A stretch of 64,000 bases of DNA, taken from JAAYZQ01 sp034428935 (GTDB lineage Bacteria; Chloroflexota; Anaerolineae; JAAYZQ01). The notes under the pieces were generated by a model that saw nothing but the letters and a program-made list of their open reading frames with translations, was not told the DNA's origin and searched no databases. A program made the translations under genes and the position numbers. Where the stretch lies: the NCBI GenBank assembly GCA_034428935.1, contig DAOUHB010000165.1, positions 1 through 64,000 of the forward strand, written 5' to 3'. Positions 8,854 to 17,832 of the stretch are shown here, in pieces (position 1 is the stretch's first letter; the number at the start of each line of letters is the position of its first letter).

Positions 8854-11648
8854 CCGACACGATGCGGATGGTTTTGACGGTAAACGGGACGGAGCGCGAG
8901 GTCGAGGTTGGCCCGGAGACCACCCTGGCCGACCTGCTGCGCGACGAGCTGGGGCTCACCGGCACCAAGATCGGCTGCGGCGATGGGCTGTGCGGCTCTT
9001 GCGTGGTGCTCCTCGACGGCAAAGCAGTGCGCGCCTGCGTCTATCCGGCGCGCAGGGCTGCCGGCAAGAGCGTGCTGACCATCGAGGGCCTGGCCGCCAC
9101 CTGGGGCCGGCCGGGCGAGCTGCATCCCCTGCAAAAGGCCTTTATCGAGCATGGCGCCGTGCAGTGCGGCTTTTGCACACCCGGCCTGATCATGGCCGCC
9201 GCCGCCCTGTGGACGAGGATGGTCGCGTCGGGGCAAGAGCCCACCGAGGCCGACATACGCAAGGCACTGGCGCGCAACGCCTGCCGCTGCACGGGCTATG
9301 CCAGCGTGCTGCGCAGCGTGCATTCGGCCATCCACGAGTATCACACGGGCCGGCCGCTGCCCCCGCTTCAGCCCGAGACGACCCCACCGCTGCGGGTTAT
9401 CGGCCGCTCGTTTCCGCGTCCCGACGCCGTGGACAAGGTCACCGGCGCGGCGCGGTTCACCGACGACTATACCTTTGCGGGCATGCTCCACGGCGCCACG
9501 CTGCGGGCAGCCAGGCCCCATGCCCGCATCCTGTCCATCGACACGCAGCAAGCCGCCGCCCTGCCGGGCGTCCGCGCCGTGCTGACCCACCGGGACGTGC
9601 CCGGCCGCAATCGGCACGGGCTGGTGTTCCCCGATTGGCCGGTCCTGTGCGAAGAGGGCGGCAAGGTGCGCTACCTGGGCGACGCCGTGGCCATCGTCGC
9701 CGCCGAGACGCCCGAGATTGCCCGCCAGGCGCTGGAGCTCGTCCGTGTCGAGCACGAGCCGCTGCCGGTGGTGGCCAGCGCCGAGGATGCGCTCCGGCCC
9801 GATGCCGCCCTCGTCCACGAGGAGTGGCCCAGCGGCAACCTGTTGGAGCACATCAAGGTGCGCCACGGCGACGTGGAGGAGGGTTTTCGCCAGGCCGACG
9901 TCGTCGTCCAGGGCGAATACCAAACCCCGGCCTACGATCACCTCTTCATGGAGCCGGAATGTAGCATCGGCGTGCCGGCCGGCTACGACGCGGACCACCC
10001 AAAGCTCACCGTCTATGTCGGGTCGCAGATCCCATACGCCGACCGGGCCCAGATAGCCGCCGCCCTGAACCTGACGGAAGAGCAGGTGCGGGTGCGGGGC
10101 ACCCTCATCGGCGGCGGTTTTGGCGGCAAAGAGGACGTCATGGGCCAGATCCACGCCGCCCTGCTGGCCCAGGCCACGGGCTGCCCGGTCAAGATCCTGT
10201 ACGACCGCGACGAGTCGCTCCTGGCCCACCCCAAGCGCCACGCCACCGTCATCCGCATCAAGACGGGCGCCCGGCGCGACGGCCGCCTGACCGCCGTCCA
10301 GGCCGAGCTGGTGGGCGACGCGGGTGCCTATGCCAGCCTGTCCACCAAGGTGCTGACCCGGGCGACCACGCACGCCACCGGCCCCTATGAGGTGCCCAAT
10401 GCCCGCATCGACTGCTATGCCATGTACACCAACAATCCGCCGGCCGGCGCCTTTCGCGGCTTCGGCGTCACCCAATCGGCCTTTGCCGTGGAGAGCAACA
10501 TGGACATGCTGGCCCGCGAGCTGGGCATGGATCCCTTCGAGCTGCGGCGGCTGAACGCCCTGCGCGTGGGGTCCACCACGGCCACGGGCCAGGTCCTGCA
10601 CGAGTCGGCCGGCCTCGTCGAGTGCCTGGACTGGGTGGAAGAGCGCGTCCGCCAGTTGCCGGTTCCGCCGGCGGGCAGCGACGGCGCCGGGCTCAAGATT
10701 GCCTGGGGCATCGCCGCGGCCTACAAGAACACCGGCCTGGGCGGCGGCGCCGACGACGCCGCGGGGGCCGAGATCGAGATCTATCGCGACGGCACCGTCG
10801 AGGTCCGCGCCAGCTCGGCCGACCTGGGCCAGGGTCTGTCGACGGTGGTGACCCAATGCGCCGCCGAGGAGCTGGGCCTGCCCTTCGACCGGGTGCGGGT
10901 CCTGCTGTCCGACACCGACCTCTGCCCCGATGGTGGGCCGACCACGGCCAGCCGCCAGACCTATATCACCGGCAACGCCACGCGCCACGCCGCCGCGGCC
11001 ATGCGCGAGCGCCTGGCCCGCGTGGCGGCCGAGCAGTGGGACGTGGCGCCCGGCGACATTCGCTTCGAGGAGGGCGAGCTGCGGACCGGCGAGCGGCGCG
11101 CGCCTTTTGCCAGCGCCGCGGGCTGGCTGCTGGACGAGGGGCGCGAGCCCGTCGTGGCTCACCGCTACCAGGCGCCCCGGACCCAGGCCCTGGGCACAGG
11201 CGGCGACATGCATTTCGCCTTTGGTTATGGCGTCCAGGCGGCCCAGGTCGCCGTGGACCGGGAGACCGGCAAGGTTCGCGTGCTGCGCGTCGTGGCGGCG
11301 GCCGATGGCGGCCGCGCCCTCAATCCCCTGGCCTTTCGCGGGCAGATCGAGGGCGGCATCGTCATGGGCATCGGCACGGCCTTGAGCGAAGAGTACCGGG
11401 TTGAGGATGGCATTCCCCTGACAAGGCGCTGGTCCGATTACCAGAGCCCCCTCATGGCCGACATGCCTGAAATGGAAGTTCACATCGTCGAACACCCGAC
11501 TGCCGAGGGCCCGTACGGGGCCAAAGGCATCGGCGAACTGCCCTCCATTCCAACGGCGCCGGCTATCTGTAATGCGATTTGCAATGCAACTGGGGTAAGA
11601 TTGTACCGGCTGCCTGCCAGGCTGGAGCCACGCAAAAAGACAGACTAG
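8850..11648 (+). CDS. xdhD: XdhD-type fused Fe-S/molybdopterin hydroxylase
   Basis: A 932-residue single-chain molybdenum hydroxylase. The plant-type 2Fe-2S domain carries Cys 43, 48 and 51 (CGDGLCGSC). The second 2Fe-2S domain has QCGFCTPG near 105 and CRCTGY near 145. The molybdopterin domain follows and ends with the active-site Glu in GIGELPS near 895. There is no FAD domain, matching E. coli XdhD (956 residues) rather than classical three-part xanthine dehydrogenase. Expected role: purine hydroxylation or uric-acid reduction with electrons from other cluster members. The GTG start at 8850 overlaps the HD gene stop. Confidence 0.88.
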   Translation: MTDTMRMVLTVNGTEREVEVGPETTLADLLRDELGLTGTKIGCGDGLCGSCVVLLDGKAVRACVYPARRAAGKSVLTIEGLAATWGRPGELHPLQKAFIEHGAVQCGFCTPGLIMAAAALWTRMVASGQEPTEADIRKALARNACRCTGYASVLRSVHSAIHEYHTGRPLPPLQPETTPPLRVIGRSFPRPDAVDKVTGAARFTDDYTFAGMLHGATLRAARPHARILSIDTQQAAALPGVRAVLTHRDVPGRNRHGLVFPDWPVLCEEGGKVRYLGDAVAIVAAETPEIARQALELVRVEHEPLPVVASAEDALRPDAALVHEEWPSGNLLEHIKVRHGDVEEGFRQADVVVQGEYQTPAYDHLFMEPECSIGVPAGYDADHPKLTVYVGSQIPYADRAQIAAALNLTEEQVRVRGTLIGGGFGGKEDVMGQIHAALLAQATGCPVKILYDRDESLLAHPKRHATVIRIKTGARRDGRLTAVQAELVGDAGAYASLSTKVLTRATTHATGPYEVPNARIDCYAMYTNNPPAGAFRGFGVTQSAFAVESNMDMLARELGMDPFELRRLNALRVGSTTATGQVLHESAGLVECLDWVEERVRQLPVPPAGSDGAGLKIAWGIAAAYKNTGLGGGADDAAGAEIEIYRDGTVEVRASSADLGQGLSTVVTQCAAEELGLPFDRVRVLLSDTDLCPDGGPTTASRQTYITGNATRHAAAAMRERLARVAAEQWDVAPGDIRFEEGELRTGERRAPFASAAGWLLDEGREPVVAHRYQAPRTQALGTGGDMHFAFGYGVQAAQVAVDRETGKVRVLRVVAAADGGRALNPLAFRGQIEGGIVMGIGTALSEEYRVEDGIPLTRRWSDYQSPLMADMPEMEVHIVEHPTAEGPYGAKGIGELPSIPTAPAICNAICNATGVRLYRLPARLEPRKKTD

Positions 11649-11656
11649 GGGCCCGC

Positions 11657-11769
11657 CCGGAGGACGTTGGACAGACGGCCGTTCTGTCCTCCGGGGCCAG
11701 GCTGACAGCTTATACAGGCAGTGTGGGACAGACCGCCGGTCTGTCCTTCCGGGGGACGCTGTCAGCCTG
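11657..11769. repeat. Two adjacent nested fold-back elements
   Basis: First unit: CCGGAGGA (11657-11664) pairs with TCCTCCGG (11687-11694) around an inner GGACAGA/TCTGTCC stem. Second unit: CAGGCTGACAGC (11698-11709) pairs with GCTGTCAGCCTG (11758-11769) around a 21-bp near-palindrome (11726-11746) with arms GGACAGACCG/CGGTCTGTCC. The two inner hairpins are clearly related. They fill the gap between xdhD and the protease gene and could end the xdhD transcript. Confidence 0.75.
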
Positions 11770-11833
11770 CCGTACAGGGAAGGATTGCGGTCGGATATGC
11801 CGGCTGCTGGTTTCGACTGCGAGGAGGTGCAGT

Positions 11834-14509
11834 ATGAAAAGGAAGACGCCTGACATCGGTGGTGGACGCCTGGTGCCGGCCTCGGCCATGGCAGGCCACG
11901 CCGGAAGCCGTGGCGAGATAGAAAGCCCCATGGGCCCCGGCTGGCTGATGGCCAGCCAGGGAGGGGGGTCGGACCAGAAACCGAAAGAGACCGCCCGCGT
12001 GCAGCGCCGGCGGCGCACCAGCACGGAGCCCAGGGAGCGCGCCCAGGCCCCGCGGCGCGAAAGGCCCAGCGCCCCGCGCCCGACGCCCACGTCGGGAGGC
12101 GGAGGCACCGGCGGATTCGGCGGCACGGGCGGTACCGGAGGCGGGGGATTGTTCGGAGGCGGGGGCGGCACGGGCAGCACCGGCGTGCCGGGCCAGTCGC
12201 TGCTGCGCAACCTGCCCCTTGGCGGCCGCAGCATCTGGCTGATCCTCGGGCTTCTGGTCGTCGTCTGCATCTGCGGCTTCCTGGCCATGAGCCTCCTGGG
12301 AGGCGGTGGAGGCGGATCGGGTGACGGCGGGCTGGGAGGCCTGGCCCCGTTCCCGGAGGCCACGCAGCCCCAGGCCTTTGCGACGCCCGTCCGGCCCGTG
12401 GCAACGGCCACCCGGTTCGCCCCCGCGCCCGCGGCGGCTTCGGGTGAAGGCCAAAACTGGCTGGTGATGCTCTACCAGGATGCCGACGACAAGATCCTGG
12501 AGCAGGACATCTACCTCGACCTCAACGAGGCCGAGCGCGCCGGATCGAGTGAGCGGGTGCAGATCGTGACCCAGTTGGACCGCTACATGGGCGGCTACAC
12601 GGCAGACGGCAACTGGCATTCGACCAAGCGCTTCCACGTCAGTTATGACCAGGATCTCGGCCGCCTGGGGTCGCAAGAGCTGGCCGACCTGGGTGAGGTG
12701 AACATGGCGGACGGCGCCTCGCTGGTCGACTTTGTGACGTGGGCCGTGGAGAACTTTCCGGCCGACAAACACGTGCTCATCCTCTCGGATCATGGCATGG
12801 GCTGGCCCGGCGGTTGGAGCGATCCAGCGCCCGGCGGCCGCGGAGAGAGCGGCATCCCCCTGGCGGATGCCATCCCCGGCGACCATCTCTACCTGATGGA
12901 GATGGACCAGGCGCTGGAAGAGATCCGGGCCCGGACGGGGTTGGAGCAGTTCGAGATGGTGGGCCTGGATGCCTGCTTGATGGGCCACGTGGAGGTGCTG
13001 ACCGCCCTGGCACCCCACGCCCGCTACGCCGTGGTCTCGCAGGAGACAGAGCCGGCCCTTGGCTGGGCCTACACCAGCTTCTTGCAAGCGCTGCTTCAGA
13101 ACCCCGACGCCGACGGCGCCGAGCTCAGCCGGCTCATCGTCGACAGCTACATCGAAGAAGACCAGCGCATCGTGGACGATCAGGCCCGCGCGGAATTCTT
13201 GCGGCAGGGGTCGCCCCTCGGCGGGCTCTTTGGCGGCTTTGCCCAGGCGTCGCCCGCGCAGTTGGTGCAGCAGATGGGCGCCGGCAGCACGCTCACGGCC
13301 GTCGACCTCTCGGCGATGCCCGGCCTGATGGGCAGCCTCAACGACCTGTCCTACGTCCTGCAGGGCACCAACCAGTCGGCCCTGGCCCGCGCCCGGACCT
13401 ATGCCCTGTCGTTCACGAGCGTCTTTGGCAGCCAGGTGCCGCCTTCCTACTTTGACCTGGGCAACCTGGTGCAGTTGTTCAAGGAGCACACGGGCGACTC
13501 GCAGGTGGCCGCGGCCGCCGACGGTGTGTTGGCCGCCATCGACCAGGCGGTCATAGCCGAGAAGCACGGCAGCAAGAAGGCCGGCGCCACCGGCATCTCG
13601 ATCTATTACCCCAATTCGAACCTCTATGGCAATCCGGTGACGGGCCCGCAGTCGTACACGGCCATCGCCAGCCGCTTTGCCGACGCCTCGCTGTGGGACG
13701 ATTTCCTGGCGTTTCACTATACCGGGCGCTCCTTCCAGCAGGGGGCGGCCGAGCTGGTCATTCCAGAGGGCAGGAGCATCGAGGCACCCGGCCTGGGCGC
13801 CATCGACGTGGGCCCCATCGAACTCTCGTCCGATACAGCCGCCCCCGGACAGCCGGTGCTCATCAGCACCGACATCCAGGGCGAGAACATCGGCTACGTC
13901 TACCTGTTCGTGGGATTCTACGATCAGGCGGCGAGCTCGATCTTTGTGGCGGACCGGGACTATCTGGAAAGCAGCGATACGCGCGAGATCGACGGCGTCT
14001 ACTATCCCGTGTGGCCCGAAGGCGGCGATTTTCGCCTGGAGTTCGAGTGGGAGCCGGTGGTGTTTGCCATCTCGGACGGCACCGACTCGGTTGTGGCCCT
14101 TTTCACGCCCGAGAGCTATGGCCGCTCCTTCGAGGAAGCGGTCTATACCGTGGACGGCATCTACACCTACGCCGACGACGGCGAAACGCGCTATGCCCGC
14201 CTCTACTTCAGCGATGGCGTCTTGCAGCGGGTCTATGGCTTTACCGGCGAGGAGGGCACCGGCTCTCCGCGGGAGATAATCCCCGAGACGGGTGACCAGT
14301 TCACCGTGCTGGAGACCTGGCAGGACCTCGATGCCCAGGGCAACATCGAGCAGATCTCGACGCAGCAGGGTGGGACCCTGACGTTTGGCGACCAGATGTT
14401 TACCTGGCAGGACCTGGACGCTGCCCAGGGAGACTATATCGTCGGGTTTGTCGTCGAGGACCTGGACGGCAACGCGTACGAGTCCTACGCCGCCATCAGG
14501 GTAGAATAG
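11834..14509 (+). CDS. Membrane-anchored clostripain-family (C11) cysteine protease
   Basis: About 891 residues. The cytoplasmic N-terminus is rich in Arg/Pro, then Gly. One membrane segment (about 133-156, SIWLILGLLVV...) places the rest outside. The C11 protease domain starts near residue 208 (NWLVMLYQDADD), with the catalytic His in SDHGMGW (near 318) and the catalytic Cys in GLDACLMGH (near 380). The last 200 residues are beta-rich and probably form a binding or processing module. The ATG at 11834 follows GAGGAGGTG; the frame is open further upstream but only through repeat DNA. Substrates are unknown; self-processing is common in this family. Confidence 0.85.
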   Translation: MKRKTPDIGGGRLVPASAMAGHAGSRGEIESPMGPGWLMASQGGGSDQKPKETARVQRRRRTSTEPRERAQAPRRERPSAPRPTPTSGGGGTGGFGGTGGTGGGGLFGGGGGTGSTGVPGQSLLRNLPLGGRSIWLILGLLVVVCICGFLAMSLLGGGGGGSGDGGLGGLAPFPEATQPQAFATPVRPVATATRFAPAPAAASGEGQNWLVMLYQDADDKILEQDIYLDLNEAERAGSSERVQIVTQLDRYMGGYTADGNWHSTKRFHVSYDQDLGRLGSQELADLGEVNMADGASLVDFVTWAVENFPADKHVLILSDHGMGWPGGWSDPAPGGRGESGIPLADAIPGDHLYLMEMDQALEEIRARTGLEQFEMVGLDACLMGHVEVLTALAPHARYAVVSQETEPALGWAYTSFLQALLQNPDADGAELSRLIVDSYIEEDQRIVDDQARAEFLRQGSPLGGLFGGFAQASPAQLVQQMGAGSTLTAVDLSAMPGLMGSLNDLSYVLQGTNQSALARARTYALSFTSVFGSQVPPSYFDLGNLVQLFKEHTGDSQVAAAADGVLAAIDQAVIAEKHGSKKAGATGISIYYPNSNLYGNPVTGPQSYTAIASRFADASLWDDFLAFHYTGRSFQQGAAELVIPEGRSIEAPGLGAIDVGPIELSSDTAAPGQPVLISTDIQGENIGYVYLFVGFYDQAASSIFVADRDYLESSDTREIDGVYYPVWPEGGDFRLEFEWEPVVFAISDGTDSVVALFTPESYGRSFEEAVYTVDGIYTYADDGETRYARLYFSDGVLQRVYGFTGEEGTGSPREIIPETGDQFTVLETWQDLDAQGNIEQISTQQGGTLTFGDQMFTWQDLDAAQGDYIVGFVVEDLDGNAYESYAAIRVE

Positions 14510-14514
14510 AACGA

Positions 14515-14574
14515 GCTGCCGGCAGGCAGCGAAGGGTGCCGGTCCAGCCAGAGGACAGAAGGCTGGACCGGCAC
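14515..14574. terminator. Double hairpin after the protease gene
   Basis: A small hairpin (GCTGCC/GGCAGC, 14515-14530) is followed by a 14-bp perfect stem, GTGCCGGTCCAGCC (14536-14549) with its complement at 14561-14574 and an 11-nt loop. No T-run follows and a gene starts 18 bp later, so it is either a factor-dependent terminator or an element in the leader of the glyA-gcvT gene. Confidence 0.55.
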
Positions 14575-14591
14575 ACAGAGGGGGGGACAAT

Positions 14592-17500
14592 ATGCTGACA
14601 TTCTTCCACCAGGATCTGGCGTCGCTCGATCCTGCCGTCGCCGGGCTGATCCAGCACGAGGCCGAGCGGCAGGGGCGCAAGCTGATCCTGATCCCTTCTG
14701 AGAGCCAGGCGCCCGAAGCGGTACGCGCGGCCCTGGGCTCGGTCTTTCAGAACATCTATGCCGAGGGCTATCCCGACGAAAGCACCCACGGCGCCACCCA
14801 GGAAGAGATCCTGGACTACGAGAGCCAACTCGCCTACTACCGGCGCTATGCCGACCGCCGCTACTACAAGGGCGTCGAGTACGTGGACGTGCTGGAGTCG
14901 CTGGCCCAGCGTCGCGCCGCCGAGGCCTTTGCGGCCAACGGCGTTCCGCCCGACGGAGTGTGGGCCAACGTCCAGCCCCTTTCCGGATCGCCGGCCAACA
15001 GCGCCGTCTACAGCGCCCTGGTGCCCCTGGGGAGCACCGTCATGGGCATGGATCTGCTCCACGGGGGGCACCTGACCCACGGCAGCCCGGCCAACCGGTC
15101 GGGCAAGCAGTACAACGTCGTCTCCTACGGCATCGATCCAGCCACCGAGCGGCTGGACTATGATGCCGTGGAAGAGCTGGCCCGCAAGCACAAGCCCAAG
15201 ATGATCATCGCCGGCTATACCTCCTACCCCTGGATGCCCGACTGGGCCCGCTTTCGCCAGATCGCCGACGCCGTGGGCGCCTACTTCCTGGCCGACATCT
15301 CGCACATCGCCGGCATGGTGGCGGCGGGCGTCGTCCCCAGCCCGGTGGGCCACGCCCACGTCATCAGCTTCACGACCCACAAGACGCTCTACGGCCCGCG
15401 GGGCGCCTGTATCCTGACCACCGACAAAAAGCTGGCGACCAGGATCGACAGCGCCGTCTTTCCAGGCGAGCAGGGCGGGCCCCACGTCAACGCCATGGCC
15501 GGCATGGCCGTGGCCTTCCAGATCGCCCGCCTGCCCGAGTTCCGCAAGCTGCAGCAGCAGGTGATCGACAATGCGGCCCACCTGGCCGCCGAGCTGGAGC
15601 GGCATGGCCTGCGCGTCTCCTACGGCGGCACCGACACCCACATGCTGCTGGTGGACTGCAAGAGCGTGCGCGCCGACCAGGGCGTGAGCCCCGACGGGGT
15701 AGCGGGCACACCCCTCATGGGCGAGCCGGCGGCGCGCATCCTGGACCTGGCAGGAATCGTGCTCAACCGCAACACCATCCCCGGCGATCGCAGCGCCGCC
15801 AACCCCAGCGGCATTCGCCTGGGCACCCCCTGGATCACCCAACGGGGCTTTGGCCCAGCGGAGGTCGAGGGCCTGGCCGAGCTCCTGGCCCGGCTGCTGA
15901 AGGCCATGCGGCCCTACGCCTACGCCGGCCGCTACGGGCCGGTCTACCGGGCGCGCATCGACTTTGACCTCCTGGAGGAGGCCAAGGCCGACGTCATCGA
16001 CATGGCCTGCCGGGCGGACCTGGGCGCCGACTACTGCCCCAGCGGTTACCCCCATCACTACTTCCTGCACAAGCCCACCAAAGACCCCGGCGGCGAGTGG
16101 GACATCGTCGAGATCGAAGGTCCCCAGGCCCGCGGCTTTTGCAACGTGGCCATGACCAACGACGTCTATGCCCTGGGCCCGGGGGAGAGCCAGCCCACGT
16201 GGGTGTTGGAGCCCGACGGCCGCCTGATGAGCGCCGGCCTGCTAAAGCGCCCGGGCCAGGAGTCGACCCGCTTCCAGCTTCTCATCCACAAGTCCTTGGA
16301 ATCGCGCGTGGCCCACTGGCTGCGCGCGCTGTCCGACGGGTACGTCTCCATGGACCCCGATGACCTCTACGCCAAGGCCCCCGGCCCGGTGGTGGTCCGC
16401 CGGCTGAGCCACGAGGTGGCCGAGGAGTGGGACAAGAAACCACCGGCAGCCGAGATGTTTGACGAGGAGATGGTGGGCTGGGCCTTTCACAAGCCCTATT
16501 GGGTCGGGCAGCGCGCCCGGGCCGAGGCGCCCGGGGGCCTGGAAGACCTGCCTCCCTTCGAGTGGGAGGAACCCGAGGCGGGGCCGCTGCAACGCACCAG
16601 CCTCTACGACCTGCACCTGGGGCTGAGGGCCAAGATGGTGCCCTTTGCCGGGTGGGAGATGCCGGTGCGCTACAACTCGGTGCAGGAGGAACACCTGGCC
16701 GTGCGCCGCGCCGCCGGCCTCTTTGACGTCAGCCACATGGGCCTCTTTGAGTTCACCGGCGACAACGTGCACCTGTTCCTCAACACCGTCGCGGCCAACG
16801 ATGTGTCGCTCCTCAAGGTGGGCCGGGCGCACTATTCCTTTCTCCTGGATCCCCAGGGCCACGTCGTCGACGACGTGTACATCTACCGCCTGGAAAAGAA
16901 CCGGTACTGGATGGTGGTCAATGCCGCCAACAACGACAAGGACTGGGCCTGGCTAAACGCCGTGCGAAAGGGGCGGGTGTGCATCGATCCCGAGCGCCCC
17001 TGGTCGCGGGCCCTGGGCACCGAGACCGTGTCCATTCGCGACATGCGCGATCCGGCCGGCGGCAGCGAGATGCGCGTCCAGCTTGCCCTGCAGGGCCCGC
17101 GCTCGCGCGACATCCTCCTGGCGCTCCTGGAGCCGGACGATGCACTGATCGAGCCGTTGCTGGAGATGAAGCGCAACGAGATCCTGCACGGCCGGCTCGC
17201 CGGCTACGACCTCTACCTGGCGCGCACGGGCTATACCGGCGAGCCCATGGCCTTCGAGCTGTTCGTCCATCCCGCGGCCGCCCCGGCACTGTGGAGCGCC
17301 CTGCTGGAGGAGGGCCGGCCCCTTGGCCTCCAGCCCGCCGGCCTGGGCGCCCGCGACAGCCTGCGCATCAAGGCCGGGCTGCCCCTCTATGGGCACGAGC
17401 TGGCCGGCCCCCTGGACCTCAACCCGGCCGACGCGGGATTTGACCCCTACGTCAAGCTCTACAAGCCGTTTTTCGTCGGCAAGGCGGCCTACGTGGCCCA

Positions 17501-17825
17501 CGAGCAAAAGCGCCAGGCGCGCCTCATCCGGTTCGAACTGGAAGAGGAGCGGGTCAGGATGCCCCGCCAGGGCGACGTCGTCGTCAATCGCAAGGGCCGG
17601 GTGGTGGGCGCTGTGACCAGCGCCTCGGTAGACAGCGAGGGACGGCTGGTGGGCCTGGCCTACGTGCAAAAACAGGTCTCGACCCGGGGCGCGCGCCTGG
17701 GCGTGTTCCAACTCGATGCCCGCACCTGGGCCGACAAGCCCCTGGGCGAGCTCAAGGCCGGCGACCGCGTGCAGCTCCACGACAGCATCACGGTCATCAG
17801 CCGCTTCCTGAACAAGAAGGAATAG
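14592..17825 (+). CDS. Serine hydroxymethyltransferase-aminomethyltransferase (GlyA-GcvT) fusion
   Basis: A 1077-residue two-enzyme chain. Residues 1 to about 450 are SHMT, with the PLP lysine in THKTLYGPRG (near 262). They carry an insertion of about 24 residues after YAEGYP, where ordinary SHMT goes straight to RYYGG. Residues from about 671 are GcvT, starting near LHLGLRAKMVPFAGWEMP and continuing through the VSHMG and LARTGYTGE blocks. The 450-660 linker belongs to neither textbook domain. Both halves use tetrahydrofolate C1 units, so the fusion could channel methylene-THF between serine and glycine cleavage. GcvH and GcvP are not in the window. Confidence 0.9.
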   Translation: MLTFFHQDLASLDPAVAGLIQHEAERQGRKLILIPSESQAPEAVRAALGSVFQNIYAEGYPDESTHGATQEEILDYESQLAYYRRYADRRYYKGVEYVDVLESLAQRRAAEAFAANGVPPDGVWANVQPLSGSPANSAVYSALVPLGSTVMGMDLLHGGHLTHGSPANRSGKQYNVVSYGIDPATERLDYDAVEELARKHKPKMIIAGYTSYPWMPDWARFRQIADAVGAYFLADISHIAGMVAAGVVPSPVGHAHVISFTTHKTLYGPRGACILTTDKKLATRIDSAVFPGEQGGPHVNAMAGMAVAFQIARLPEFRKLQQQVIDNAAHLAAELERHGLRVSYGGTDTHMLLVDCKSVRADQGVSPDGVAGTPLMGEPAARILDLAGIVLNRNTIPGDRSAANPSGIRLGTPWITQRGFGPAEVEGLAELLARLLKAMRPYAYAGRYGPVYRARIDFDLLEEAKADVIDMACRADLGADYCPSGYPHHYFLHKPTKDPGGEWDIVEIEGPQARGFCNVAMTNDVYALGPGESQPTWVLEPDGRLMSAGLLKRPGQESTRFQLLIHKSLESRVAHWLRALSDGYVSMDPDDLYAKAPGPVVVRRLSHEVAEEWDKKPPAAEMFDEEMVGWAFHKPYWVGQRARAEAPGGLEDLPPFEWEEPEAGPLQRTSLYDLHLGLRAKMVPFAGWEMPVRYNSVQEEHLAVRRAAGLFDVSHMGLFEFTGDNVHLFLNTVAANDVSLLKVGRAHYSFLLDPQGHVVDDVYIYRLEKNRYWMVVNAANNDKDWAWLNAVRKGRVCIDPERPWSRALGTETVSIRDMRDPAGGSEMRVQLALQGPRSRDILLALLEPDDALIEPLLEMKRNEILHGRLAGYDLYLARTGYTGEPMAFELFVHPAAAPALWSALLEEGRPLGLQPAGLGARDSLRIKAGLPLYGHELAGPLDLNPADAGFDPYVKLYKPFFVGKAAYVAHEQKRQARLIRFELEEERVRMPRQGDVVVNRKGRVVGAVTSASVDSEGRLVGLAYVQKQVSTRGARLGVFQLDARTWADKPLGELKAGDRVQLHDSITVISRFLNKKE

Positions 17826-17832
17826 CCCCGCC

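Noticed and set aside
8850..11648. Selenocysteine (in-frame TGA) in the xdhD-like gene
   Set aside because: The frame reads through with ordinary codons from 8850 to 11648; no in-frame TGA or SECIS-like hairpin was needed or seen.
11579..11833. Upstream extension of the clostripain gene
   Set aside because: The frame is open but passes through the fold-back repeats and xdhD end; the ATG at 11834 has a strong ribosome site.
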